64,000 nucleotides of DNA from Nitrososphaerota archaeon (lineage in GTDB: Archaea > Thermoproteota > Nitrososphaeria > Nitrososphaerales > Nitrososphaeraceae). The notes under the pieces were generated by a model. It was not told where the DNA came from, did not search any database, and was given only the letters and a program-made list of their open reading frames with translations. Every line of letters starts with the position of its first letter. The first letter of the stretch is position 1. Positions 55,278 to 63,802 of the stretch are shown here, piece by piece. The translations under genes and the position numbers were made by a program. Where the stretch lies: the NCBI GenBank assembly GCA_005877075.1, contig VBPX01000032.1, positions 22,480 to 86,479 on the forward strand, written 5' to 3'.

Positions 55278-56907
55278 AGTTTCCGTCCTTTCTACCTAGT
55301 ATAGGCGGATCAGTAAATCTGAGACCTTCTAGAACTAATTCAGTTACTGACGCAAGGACCTCAGGATCATCCATTTCGTTAGAATAAACATTATCTAGTC
55401 CAATCTCTTTTAATCTTTCTTCAAAATGGTTTTGATCTTTTATAATGTTATTTATAACAATGTCCATGATTTCCTTTAATGAATTGAATTTATTAATTTG
55501 TGACTGATAACTTTTAGAATTGTTCTTAGTACCTGTCATGTCTTGGGAAACAAAGAAAGTTTTATTTATTTTAAATTCGTTTTTTAAATTTATTAATTTA
55601 TCCAGGGGAACATCGATAATATATACAGCGCAGGTTTTCTTAATTGCATCTGATATTATACTATCAAGAATATTCATTCTATTTTCATAGCTATCATCTA
55701 TTTCTGACAATTCAAATTTTGCAGTTTGGTGAATACAATAAATGTCACTAAAGCGCGGAACAGCTTTTATATCATTAATGATGCTTCTTACCCTTTCTGC
55801 TTCTGAGATCAATAGTTCTAATGAATGTATTGACATTCTTACACTCACCCCCTTTTCGTGGTTTACTTCAGGGTGGTCACGTGCAATTCTTGTAATTTCG
55901 GCTATAGCTCTTAGAACAAAAATTGGCAATTGCACGTTTTCAGGAGTAGAAATATTTGCCTCTTGGATCATTATCATCATTTCGTCATAAACGTTTTTTG
56001 GATACCTGGTGATAACATGGCTCTTTAACCTATCGTAGAGTGGTTCTATTATCTTACCTGAGTGTGTATAGTCTATTGGGTTTGCCGTCGATATTATCCT
56101 TGTGTCTGGCTTGAATATTACCGGATATGAACCAGTGGTGTAAATTCCCTCTTGCAAGACACTTAATAGCGCTACTTGTTTTCTTGGATCAAGTACAGGC
56201 AATTCGTCAATACAAAATACGCCATGTCTCGCCAAGAGAAGCTGACCTGGCGAATATGATTCCATATTGTATATCTCAACTCCTCTCTTTGCTATTTTTA
56301 TGGCATCTATCTGCCCGACCAGATCTTTTACTGATATATCCGGGGTCGCAAGTAAGTACCTGAAACGGCTATATCCATCAAGCCAAACAATCTTAGTATC
56401 AAGTCTGTTATTTCTTATCTTGTCCTCAGTCTCTGTAGAGACAAAAAATTCTGGCTTGGAGCGAATTATTTCCTTATCAGTTAACAACGAAACTAATTGC
56501 TTTTCTGGAATTGAAGTTGGAATATCATTTGTAATAGTTCCTTCTACTACTGGTATAGGAGAAAGTAAATTCTTAGCTATTGTTTCGGCGATCTTTGTTT
56601 TTGCCTGTCCGATTTGACCTATAAGTAATATATCATGGGAAGATAATATTGCTCTATTAAGTGATGGTACTATATCATCATCATAACCAATGATACCTGA
56701 ATACGGAAACTCTTGCTTTTTCAATTTCATAATTAAATTTCCACGAAGTTGATCATTAACAGATACATGTTTGTAATTGATTGATAGCAATTTTTCAAGT
56801 GTCTTTATATCAGCATAATTTTCAGGTAAGCCTGGGATTGTTTCCAGATAATTGGCCTTTGAACTGTAACTCTTATGAACAAAATCCTTAAAATTTTCAG
56901 AAATCAA
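55261..56907 (-). CDS. ChlI-like AAA ATPase
   Basis: The 548-residue AAA protein resembles the magnesium-chelatase ChlI/BchI family. It has Walker A GQIGQAKT (97-104), a helical insert, VFCIDELPVLDPRKQVALLSVLQEG for Walker B, and ISTANPIDYTHSGKIIEPLYDRLKSHV for sensor 1 and the arginine region. An N-terminal domain of about 75 residues is unique. There is no ChlH or porphyrin pathway gene nearby, so it is unlikely to be a true chelatase. TTG 56907 is the start. It leads a four-gene AAA/VWA operon. Confidence 0.88.
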   Translation of the reverse strand: MISENFKDFVHKSYSSKANYLETIPGLPENYADIKTLEKLLSINYKHVSVNDQLRGNLIMKLKKQEFPYSGIIGYDDDIVPSLNRAILSSHDILLIGQIGQAKTKIAETIAKNLLSPIPVVEGTITNDIPTSIPEKQLVSLLTDKEIIRSKPEFFVSTETEDKIRNNRLDTKIVWLDGYSRFRYLLATPDISVKDLVGQIDAIKIAKRGVEIYNMESYSPGQLLLARHGVFCIDELPVLDPRKQVALLSVLQEGIYTTGSYPVIFKPDTRIISTANPIDYTHSGKIIEPLYDRLKSHVITRYPKNVYDEMMIMIQEANISTPENVQLPIFVLRAIAEITRIARDHPEVNHEKGVSVRMSIHSLELLISEAERVRSIINDIKAVPRFSDIYCIHQTAKFELSEIDDSYENRMNILDSIISDAIKKTCAVYIIDVPLDKLINLKNEFKINKTFFVSQDMTGTKNNSKSYQSQINKFNSLKEIMDIVINNIIKDQNHFEERLKEIGLDNVYSNEMDDPEVLASVTELVLEGLRFTDPPILGRKDGNYVYTQ

Positions 56908-56915
56908 TTATTCAT

Positions 56916-57017
56916 TCATCTCGTCCAATCAACAAATTTAAAGGTTTCAAGCATATTTTTGATTTCAGCGTAATAGTTTGATTCATTTTTTTTATTATGG
57001 TTGTTCTCTGTCAGCAT
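56916..57017 (-). CDS. Possible small leader ORF (33 aa) of the AAA/VWA operon
   Basis: A 33-residue frame (MLTENNHNKKNES ... FVDWTR) starts at ATG 57017 and ends 8 bases before the ChlI-like gene. Its composition looks coding, with a helix NYYAEIKNMLETF. However, it leaves only 30 bases to the divergent rpsM start, so its own promoter would be tight. It could equally be chance. Confidence 0.3.
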   Translation of the reverse strand: MLTENNHNKKNESNYYAEIKNMLETFKFVDWTR

Positions 57018-57047
57018 GGTTTTTATTTCGGAAAATGATGGACGAAT

Positions 57048-57626
57048 ATGTTGTCGATATCCGAGTACAGGCATATCTTAAGAATTGCAGGCAAAGATAT
57101 AGAGGGCAGTAAAAAAATCATAATCGCCCTAAGTCAGATTAAGGGTTTGGGATATAATTTGTCTCAAGTAATTTTACAATCATTGAATATCAATTCAGAC
57201 ATGAGAATAGGCCTTTTGACCGAAAAAGAGGTGAGCGATATTGAATCTGCAGTAAAAAATCCCTCTTTGATTGGAATTCCAAATTGGTATCTTAATAGGC
57301 GAAAAGACAATGATACAGGTACAGATAAACATCTGTTAACATCTGATCTTGATTTTACAATTTCAAATGACATAGAAAGAGAAAAAACTGTCTTTAGTTG
57401 GAGAGGCTATAGACATATGTTTGGCCTTAGAGTTAGAGGTCAATGCACAAGAACTACTGGAAGAAAAGGTGGTGCAGTTGGAGTCAAAAAGACTGCAATC
57501 AGACCAGCAGCTGGTGGAGGCGAAGCAAAAGAAGCCGGTACAACTGCATCCGCAACCGAATCTGCCGCCCCTGATACTTCTGCCGCAAAAACAGCCGCAC
57601 CTAAACCTTCAGAAACTAAAGAATAG
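57048..57626 (+). CDS. rpsM: 30S ribosomal protein S13 with long C-terminal tail
   Basis: The 192-residue protein begins YRHILRIAGKDIEGSKKI with the H2TH region, then IKGLGYNLSQ, GIPNWYLNRRKD and the conserved RGYRHMFGLRVRGQCTRTTGRKGGAVGV. The normal S13 ends about residue 145; an extra tail of about 45 residues (Ala, Thr, Pro, Lys rich) follows. Archaeal S13 contacts the 30S head. It is followed by rpsD 10 bases downstream. Confidence 0.95.
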   Translation: MLSISEYRHILRIAGKDIEGSKKIIIALSQIKGLGYNLSQVILQSLNINSDMRIGLLTEKEVSDIESAVKNPSLIGIPNWYLNRRKDNDTGTDKHLLTSDLDFTISNDIEREKTVFSWRGYRHMFGLRVRGQCTRTTGRKGGAVGVKKTAIRPAAGGGEAKEAGTTASATESAAPDTSAAKTAAPKPSETKE

Positions 57627-57636
57627 TGAGGATAGA

Positions 57637-58140
57637 ATGGGCGATCCGAGAAAATTAAGAAAAAGTTTCAGAAGACGAAGAAGAATTTGGAATTCTGACC
57701 AACTAAGTTCAGAACTATATATAATTGGATGTTATGGACTTAGAAATAAAAGAGAATTATGGAAGGCTCAAACAAAAGTAGCAAATTTTAGAAATCAAGC
57801 AAGAACATTGCTTGCACTGACATTGGAAGACAGACAAGAAAAGGAAACGCTTCTTTTGTCGTTCTTGAATAGACTGGGCTTAACCACGACTTCCTCTTTA
57901 GATGATATTTTGAATTTGAAGATTGAGGACATACTTGAAAGAAGACTGCAAACAATAGTGATGAGAAAAATGGGTATTAAATCCCCGTCACAGGCAAGGC
58001 AGGTAGTGGTTCATGGTCATGTATCAATTGGAAATAGAAAAGTGAATTTGCCGGGGTACTTGGTTAAAAAAGAGGATGAAAATAAGATTTTAGTACATAT
58101 ACAAGTTCCTGCTAAAACTACTGAAGTACCAGCCAGTTAA
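57637..58140 (+). CDS. rpsD: 30S ribosomal protein S4
   Basis: The 167-residue protein binds 16S rRNA. It starts MGDPRKLRKSFRRRRRIW, has LYIIGCYGLRNKRELWKAQ (archaeal S4 N-terminal domain) and the S4 RNA-binding fold SPSQARQVVVHGHVSIGNRKVNLPGYLVKK. The frame is open upstream into rpsM, but ATG 57637 is the natural start, matching archaeal S4. rpsK and rpoD, which often follow in archaea, do not follow here. Confidence 0.96.
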   Translation: MGDPRKLRKSFRRRRRIWNSDQLSSELYIIGCYGLRNKRELWKAQTKVANFRNQARTLLALTLEDRQEKETLLLSFLNRLGLTTTSSLDDILNLKIEDILERRLQTIVMRKMGIKSPSQARQVVVHGHVSIGNRKVNLPGYLVKKEDENKILVHIQVPAKTTEVPAS

Positions 58141-58157
58141 TAAGACATAAATCTAAT

Positions 58158-59126
58158 TCAAGAATTACCAATAGATATCTCATCTACAATATCTATGGTA
58201 TCTATTTTTCCGTCCGAATCCATATCAAAACCCTGGACAACAAGAGCCCACTCGTTGTTTTGACTGAATTTTTTTAATATTTCATTTCCGTGGTTTGTTA
58301 AAGCAATTATAGCTGATTTAGTACCTGCTGATCGCACTCCTGCAATTATTATAATATTTACCTTTTCAGAGAATGGATTCTTAATTTTTGCGATTAGTCC
58401 GTGGTTGTCAAGAGTGTGAGTTTTTCCATGGGGAGCTATTAATCCAGACCAGAAATTGGTCTCATCAAATCTTATTGGTAAATATCTGTTGAATTCTGAT
58501 GTAATGATGTTTGTTCCTGGACCGCCAATTGTTATGATGTTCTCTGTACGTGATATTTTTTCTGATTTCGCATCCACATCTAATTTTACAATAAAATTTT
58601 GAGGAAGACTGCAAAAGCTCCCTAAAAAAAAAGCGAGCTGTACTGCATAATGTCCGTCCCTGGCAGAGGATCTATATGGGCCATGTGGGTCTGGAGCACC
58701 TACAACAATTGTACCATTGAATAACCCATCATCGATAAACTCTCCAAAAAAAGTTTGAACACGGTTGTTAATTTTTCCATTGTTTTGATTTTCAGATTTC
58801 CTTTCACCCCAATTCATTTCTATGCCAAACGCAGCAAATCCAGTTTTGTAGAGCTTTGCTGTACCCCCTCGGACAAATGCTGTTTCAACTTGACTGATTG
58901 CTTTTATCGCGAGTAATTTCTTTATGTAATAATAAGCGCTCTGTTCATATATCTTGAGTTCTTTCGCAATTTGTGCCGGATACATTGGTCTACCAGATAG
59001 TAAATTTACGATTTTCCAGGCAATTGGATTTGACAATATACGCATTTCGCTTGTTTTTTCTAAGATTGAAATTTCCTTTGCAAAAGTATTTTCATTTGAA
59101 GTATAAACTAAATTTTTCTTGCGCAT
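58158..59126 (-). CDS. HTH regulator with C-terminal IGGP domain and EF-hand loop
   Basis: The N-terminal third (residues about 20-100) is an ArsR-like winged helix (NPIAWKIVNLLSGRPMYPAQIAKELKIYEQSAYYYIKKL). A larger domain follows with VVGAPDPHGPYRSSARDGHYA and NIITIGGPGTNIITSEFNRYLPIRF. This resembles the IGGP-type domain of archaeal S-layer-related proteins. The C-terminus ends with DMDSDGKIDTID, a perfect 12-residue EF-hand loop (301-312 from ATG 59126). ATG 59126 is preferred over TTG 59141. The role is unknown. Confidence 0.65.
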   Translation of the reverse strand: MRKKNLVYTSNENTFAKEISILEKTSEMRILSNPIAWKIVNLLSGRPMYPAQIAKELKIYEQSAYYYIKKLLAIKAISQVETAFVRGGTAKLYKTGFAAFGIEMNWGERKSENQNNGKINNRVQTFFGEFIDDGLFNGTIVVGAPDPHGPYRSSARDGHYAVQLAFFLGSFCSLPQNFIVKLDVDAKSEKISRTENIITIGGPGTNIITSEFNRYLPIRFDETNFWSGLIAPHGKTHTLDNHGLIAKIKNPFSEKVNIIIIAGVRSAGTKSAIIALTNHGNEILKKFSQNNEWALVVQGFDMDSDGKIDTIDIVDEISIGNS

Positions 59127-59265
59127 AAAATAATATAACAAATAACTATTATATATTAAGATTGTCCGGTGCGTAAAATCGCATACTATACTATCTATTT
59201 TTTGAATTTAAAGTGATAAAGAGCGTTATAATTTTTTTTATAGTGGTAATTTAGGATATTAAAAA

Positions 59266-59275
59266 TTAATTTAAA
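59266..59275 (+). promoter_or_regulatory. TATA box of glmS
   Basis: TAATTTAAAC-like sequence is centred about 29 bases before ATG 59301. Confidence 0.4.
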
Positions 59276-59300
59276 CGAAGTCAAATTGTAGAATAGTGTA

Positions 59301-61064
59301 ATGTGTTCAATCATAGGGTATAAGGGCAATGAACACGCATCTTCTATTCTAATTGAAGGTCTTAAAAAGATGGAATACAGGGGATACGACAGTGTAGGAA
59401 TTGCAACTATAAAATCAGGAAAACTTTTGACGCGGAAAGGAGTAGGCAAAGTTGCAGAAGTTAACAAATCCCTAGGTCTCGATGAGCTACCTGGTAATTT
59501 AGGCATTGGGCATACGAGATGGGCAACGCATGGAGGAATTGTTGATTCTAATGCACATCCGCATCTTGCATGTGACTCTACAATTGCCGTAGTGCACAAT
59601 GGAATAGTAGAAAATTATGATGAACTTAAGGATGAACTAACCAGGTCCGGTCATGTATTCAAGAGTGAGACTGACAGTGAAGTTATCGCTCACCTCTTGG
59701 AAGAATATTTCGAGATTACCCAAGATATTAGATTATCAATGATCTTTACATGTAAGCGATTAACCGGTTCTTTCGCGTTTGTAGCGATATTTAACTCCTC
59801 TACTATGTGTGGCGCCAGATACGACGAACCGCTAATAGTGGGTGTTGGTAACGATGATTATTTTTTATCTAGTGATATTCTAGGATTCTTAAACTATACA
59901 GATCGAGCAATTTTTCTGGATAATCGAGATATAGTTATAATAGATGATAGTGACATCTCTTTTTTTGATTTTAACGGAGATAGAATCTCAAGACGGATAA
60001 CACAAGTTGCTTGGGAATTGGGTGACGCAGATAAAGGGAAATACGCACACCATACATTAAAGGAAATTCACGAACAGCAAAATACTATTGTGAAGAGTAT
60101 GAAACAAAATAAGAAAACCTTAGAAAGATTTTGTGATATCATGACCCGTGCCAAAAATATTTATATCACCGGGAGTGGAACAAGCTATCATTCAGCATTA
60201 CTTGCAAAACAAATTTTTTCAAAATCAAAGATTCATGTGGAGACCATAATGTCAAGTGAATTTCAATATTCATCTGATTTATTGGATGAAAATTCAATTT
60301 TGCTAGCAATATCTCAAAGCGGTGAAACTGCCGATGTAATACAATCTGTAAAATCTGCAAAGGCCATGGGCGCTAAAATTCTTTCAATAGTTAATATTCC
60401 AACTTCATCCCTTGCAAGATTAAGCGATTCTTATCTTGAAGTAAACTGTGGACCTGAAATAGGTGTTGCTGCAACCAAGAGTTTTACGAGCCAACTTGCT
60501 TTACTGTATTACGTAACAGATATTATTGGTAGGAAGTCAAATGGAATTTCAACTAGTAAAGATATGCTGGTTAGGGCCATAAGCGAAGTATTAGAGTTAG
60601 ATTCAAAAATTGAAAGAATTGCAAATCAAATAAAAGGTTCAAGAGATGTGTATATACTTGGTCGTTCTCTCCATTTTCCAGTATGTCTTGAAGGAGCATT
60701 AAAAATCAAGGAATTGTCATATATACATGCTGAAGGAATGGCCGCAGGAGAATTAAAACATGGTCCCCTAGCACTAATAGACAATGGCAGCATAGTAATA
60801 GTCATACATCCAAATGATTCTACATATGTCGATACTTTATCAAACATTCATACCATAAAATCAAGGGGCGCAAAAATAGTTGGTATATCAAATAAGAAAA
60901 ATAGTATTTATGATTACCAAATAACTATTCCCACAATTAGTGAATTTCTTTACCCATTAATTGAAATAATACCATTACAACTTTTAGCTTACTATCTTGC
61001 AATAGGTAACAACGCAAATCCTGATTACCCGCGTAATCTTGCGAAGTCTGTTACGGTAAAATAA
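59301..61064 (+). CDS. glmS: Glucosamine-6-phosphate synthase
   Basis: The 587-residue enzyme makes glucosamine-6-P from fructose-6-P and glutamine. It starts MCSIIGYKG, with the N-terminal nucleophile Cys2 (most homologues have MCGIIGY, so Gly is Ser). The glutaminase part includes GIGHTRWATHGGI and NAHPH. Two SIS domains follow (ITGSGTSYHSALLAKQIF, SQSGETADVIQSV, then GRSLHFPVCLEGALKIKELSYIHAEGMAAGELKHGPLALI). It ends with the conserved NPDYPRNLAKSVTVK. It links central sugar metabolism to surface glycans. Confidence 0.97.
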   Translation: MCSIIGYKGNEHASSILIEGLKKMEYRGYDSVGIATIKSGKLLTRKGVGKVAEVNKSLGLDELPGNLGIGHTRWATHGGIVDSNAHPHLACDSTIAVVHNGIVENYDELKDELTRSGHVFKSETDSEVIAHLLEEYFEITQDIRLSMIFTCKRLTGSFAFVAIFNSSTMCGARYDEPLIVGVGNDDYFLSSDILGFLNYTDRAIFLDNRDIVIIDDSDISFFDFNGDRISRRITQVAWELGDADKGKYAHHTLKEIHEQQNTIVKSMKQNKKTLERFCDIMTRAKNIYITGSGTSYHSALLAKQIFSKSKIHVETIMSSEFQYSSDLLDENSILLAISQSGETADVIQSVKSAKAMGAKILSIVNIPTSSLARLSDSYLEVNCGPEIGVAATKSFTSQLALLYYVTDIIGRKSNGISTSKDMLVRAISEVLELDSKIERIANQIKGSRDVYILGRSLHFPVCLEGALKIKELSYIHAEGMAAGELKHGPLALIDNGSIVIVIHPNDSTYVDTLSNIHTIKSRGAKIVGISNKKNSIYDYQITIPTISEFLYPLIEIIPLQLLAYYLAIGNNANPDYPRNLAKSVTVK

Positions 61065-61103
61065 TTTCGACCCTCTTAACTATACATTATTTTGCGATAG
61101 ACA

Positions 61104-62198
61104 TCAGCCCATAACTTTTTCAATATTCCGCTCATATTCCTTTTCGATCTTTTTCAAGAAAGCGTTCTTATTAAGGGACCCATTTAATTTCAACAGTAAA
61201 GCAATTAAGGCACCACCGGCGCCAACTCCTTCTTTTACCACGCCCTTATCATACATTGTTAATCCACTTTTCGTTGACCTACCTAAACCAAGATTTACTG
61301 AGAGTATGGGAACCTTGGGAGAAATTGTTCTTACAAGAAATTCTATATCCGAATTTTCATCATCTGTGACATATGACGTTGTACCTAAACATACGTTACT
61401 CAATGATATCCTAAGGGAAGACATGAACGCAAGAACTGCTGCCATCTGTGTTCCTCCAGCGAGAATCACTCTTGAACCGGATAAAATAACGCCTGTAGCA
61501 ATTCCAGCAACTGCAGGTATCATTGGATCGCCTAACGATGATATAATTTTGAAAGGATCTTTCAAATTCGTAATATTTTGATTTTTCATGGCTTCCTTTA
61601 TAACGCGGATCTTTAATTCATGTGGATTTTTTGGCATGCTACTGCTCACTTTATATTTTGCATCAATTCCCAGACCCATTAATACACCCAGTGCGGTAGT
61701 TGTTCCTCCAGGAATGCTTTCGCCCAGGACAATTAGATCGTTTGACATAGATAATTGCTTTCCAAGTAATTTGCCAAATCTGAAGGCCTTCTGTGTTTCA
61801 AAAAGCTTCAATGCTGCTTCCTGTTTGATATTTCTACCATAACTAATTCCAAAGGAAACAAATGGAATTTTCGGATCAATTTTTGAACCAGAATTTACCA
61901 CCAAACATGGTATTTTTCCCATTGATAATGCAGTTCTCGTTAATAGTGCTGGGGTCGGTATTCCATCAGGTGTGGCAGGCACCCCAGAAATTGAAAAGCA
62001 TTTTCCGTAATACAGGAACTCGGCATCTGCTGCAGGTGTGTATGCAATTAGATCTGGATTTGCACCCGCAAAAGTGAGTCCTGGTATTTGACTAGTTTCT
62101 GTATATGAAATTACACATACAAAAATCGGATTTTTGGTCAGAAACGTTGCTATTACATTACTATTATGAGAGCATTTTATATCATATACTTCAGACAT
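61104..62198 (-). CDS. cobT: CobT-like phosphoribosyltransferase (UPF0284 type)
   Basis: The 364-residue protein matches the archaeal CobT-related UPF0284 family, homologous to nicotinate-nucleotide:dimethylbenzimidazole phosphoribosyltransferase. It includes SISGVPATPDGIPTPALLTRTAL, ESIPGGTTTALGVL, PMIPAVAGIATGVILSGSRVILAGGTQMAAVLAF and KEGVGAGGALIALLLKLNG. It probably acts in activation of the lower cobalamin ligand. ATG 62198 is the start. Confidence 0.88.
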   Translation of the reverse strand: MSEVYDIKCSHNSNVIATFLTKNPIFVCVISYTETSQIPGLTFAGANPDLIAYTPAADAEFLYYGKCFSISGVPATPDGIPTPALLTRTALSMGKIPCLVVNSGSKIDPKIPFVSFGISYGRNIKQEAALKLFETQKAFRFGKLLGKQLSMSNDLIVLGESIPGGTTTALGVLMGLGIDAKYKVSSSMPKNPHELKIRVIKEAMKNQNITNLKDPFKIISSLGDPMIPAVAGIATGVILSGSRVILAGGTQMAAVLAFMSSLRISLSNVCLGTTSYVTDDENSDIEFLVRTISPKVPILSVNLGLGRSTKSGLTMYDKGVVKEGVGAGGALIALLLKLNGSLNKNAFLKKIEKEYERNIEKVMG

Positions 62199-62413
62199 AA
62201 GTTAATCATCATTAAAGGGTTTAATTTAGTTAAGTTAAGATCCAAAAAAAGATATGTTTGAAATAAACCTGGAATTATTAAGGATAAATATAGTTTAAAA
62301 TTATAAGAGCTCAAAATAGCTGGAAGGAAAGCTAGAGTTAAGGTTTGTGAATTCTTTCTGATGGAATTTTTCGGGCCCGGAGGGATAAGATTATTCAATG
62401 TAATTTCATTGTA

Positions 62414-63802
62414 TTATTTTAGTGCCTTATTTGCATCTTCAATCCCTTGAACTATTAATGATTCTACACTTTTTGATGTTAGATCTTCCCATTTAGAGGA
62501 AATGTCGTTGGCATCATCAGTCCGTTCTATAGTCACCAGCGACCCTAAACTGAATCTTCCCTTAAGCATATCCTCATACGTTCTTGTTCTTCGCTTTTCC
62601 GGTTCTCGCTTTTCGCTTATAGCCGGTGTTTCCTTAATTTTGGCAAGTCGCCGTTTCAATTCTTTGTTTTTCTTAGTGTCGCTGACTTCAGTGATCGCAT
62701 CAGTTGTAAGGCTGATAAGATCCTTAACAAAGTTTACATAATCTGTCACAACGCTTGCAACCTTTTGATCGTATTCAGTCTTGTCATGATACGTTAAATC
62801 ATTTCTCCTATCATTGAGACCATCATTATCTGACGGAAGAGTCGTATTGCTTTCTTTTCTCGGCCACATGTTGACAATATACACTTGAAGATCTGGCACT
62901 TCCTGACCTTTATCCTTGTACCAATAATCCCGGTGTGCCTGTATTAGCTCCCTTAGTGGAGTATTGCTCAGTATCCCTCCATCCCAAAATTTATGCCCAT
63001 CAATCTCTTCATAATCATAGAATATTGGAATTGATGCACTTGCTATTACATGTGTAACATCAATTCCATCTTCGTAAAAAATTGCTTGTCTGTTTTCTTT
63101 GTCACCATAGACAGACCACCGAACAAAATTTCTTATATTTGCTCCATGTTTGCGGTTTACATGTTCAACCAATTTTTCTTTACCATATTCTTCTTCACAA
63201 ATCAAACATTTTTTTCCTTCGTACATATAGCTATCAAAGGTAACGGTCTCGCCCACAACTACATCAACAGCAACAGTAAGAAGACGCGGCTCACCTTCTC
63301 TCGTTGCTATTGGAAAGTAATTATTTATACTTTCTCGAAGTTCTCTATTGTTATAACGATAACGCGAGTTTACTGTCCCATTGGGGGAGAAATAAAAGTA
63401 AGGGAGATAGTCATAGAATCTGTAGTCTAAGATTGTGTTTGGGGGCGAATGCACTTTTTCCAATCCTCTTGAAAAAAACTCTTTTGCAGAATAGTATCTT
63501 CTACCAGCCTCGCCGAACCAAAACTCTCCATAAGCTCCACTGACTGGAGTTGGTGAAGCCAAGTATCGCCAAAAATCCAACAGAGTTTTATCGGCATTTT
63601 TCCAACTGTTATCATTTTTTATCACATGGCTCACCAGTATGGCAGCGTTTATTGCACCGCTGGAAGTACCGGCAACAATATCAAACAAGGGTTTGCCCGG
63701 CTCGTATAACCTGTCATATAATACTTTGAAGACTCCGGCCTCATATGCACCAAGTGCTCCACCACCTTGAAGTATAAGAGCTCTCTGCGTAGTACTAGCC
63801 AT
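62414..63802 (-). CDS. Patatin-like phospholipase with inserted C2H2 motif
   Basis: This is a 462-residue patatin-family lipid hydrolase. The oxyanion loop is GGGALGAYEAG, the nucleophile Ser47 is in GTSSG, and the catalytic Asp is in DGG (FWDGGILSNTP, about residue 274). Between these (about residues 199-219) lies CLICEEEYGKEKLVEHVNRKH, a C2H2 zinc-finger-like motif (Cx2C-x11-Hx4-H). A charged C-terminal tail ends the protein. I chose ATG 63802 over TTG 63811 because a GGAGGA site lies about 11 bases before the ATG. The substrate is unknown. Confidence 0.85.
   Translation of the reverse strand: MASTTQRALILQGGGALGAYEAGVFKVLYDRLYEPGKPLFDIVAGTSSGAINAAILVSHVIKNDNSWKNADKTLLDFWRYLASPTPVSGAYGEFWFGEAGRRYYSAKEFFSRGLEKVHSPPNTILDYRFYDYLPYFYFSPNGTVNSRYRYNNRELRESINNYFPIATREGEPRLLTVAVDVVVGETVTFDSYMYEGKKCLICEEEYGKEKLVEHVNRKHGANIRNFVRWSVYGDKENRQAIFYEDGIDVTHVIASASIPIFYDYEEIDGHKFWDGGILSNTPLRELIQAHRDYWYKDKGQEVPDLQVYIVNMWPRKESNTTLPSDNDGLNDRRNDLTYHDKTEYDQKVASVVTDYVNFVKDLISLTTDAITEVSDTKKNKELKRRLAKIKETPAISEKREPEKRRTRTYEDMLKGRFSLGSLVTIERTDDANDISSKWEDLTSKSVESLIVQGIEDANKALK

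Noticed and set aside
55261-56907. Magnesium chelatase ChlI proper
   Set aside because: It is similar to ChlI, but there is no ChlH or other tetrapyrrole gene nearby and the partner layout fits an AAA/VWA activation system better.
57421-57636. Upstream extension of the rpsD frame into rpsM
   Set aside because: The frame is open, but the ATG at 57637 gives the standard archaeal S4 N-terminus; the extension is only a shadow of the rpsM tail.
62340-62400. G/C-rich CGGGCCCGGAGG patch between cobT and the patatin gene, considered as a small RNA or riboswitch
   Set aside because: I could not form a convincing fold or find box C/D or cobalamin-riboswitch elements.
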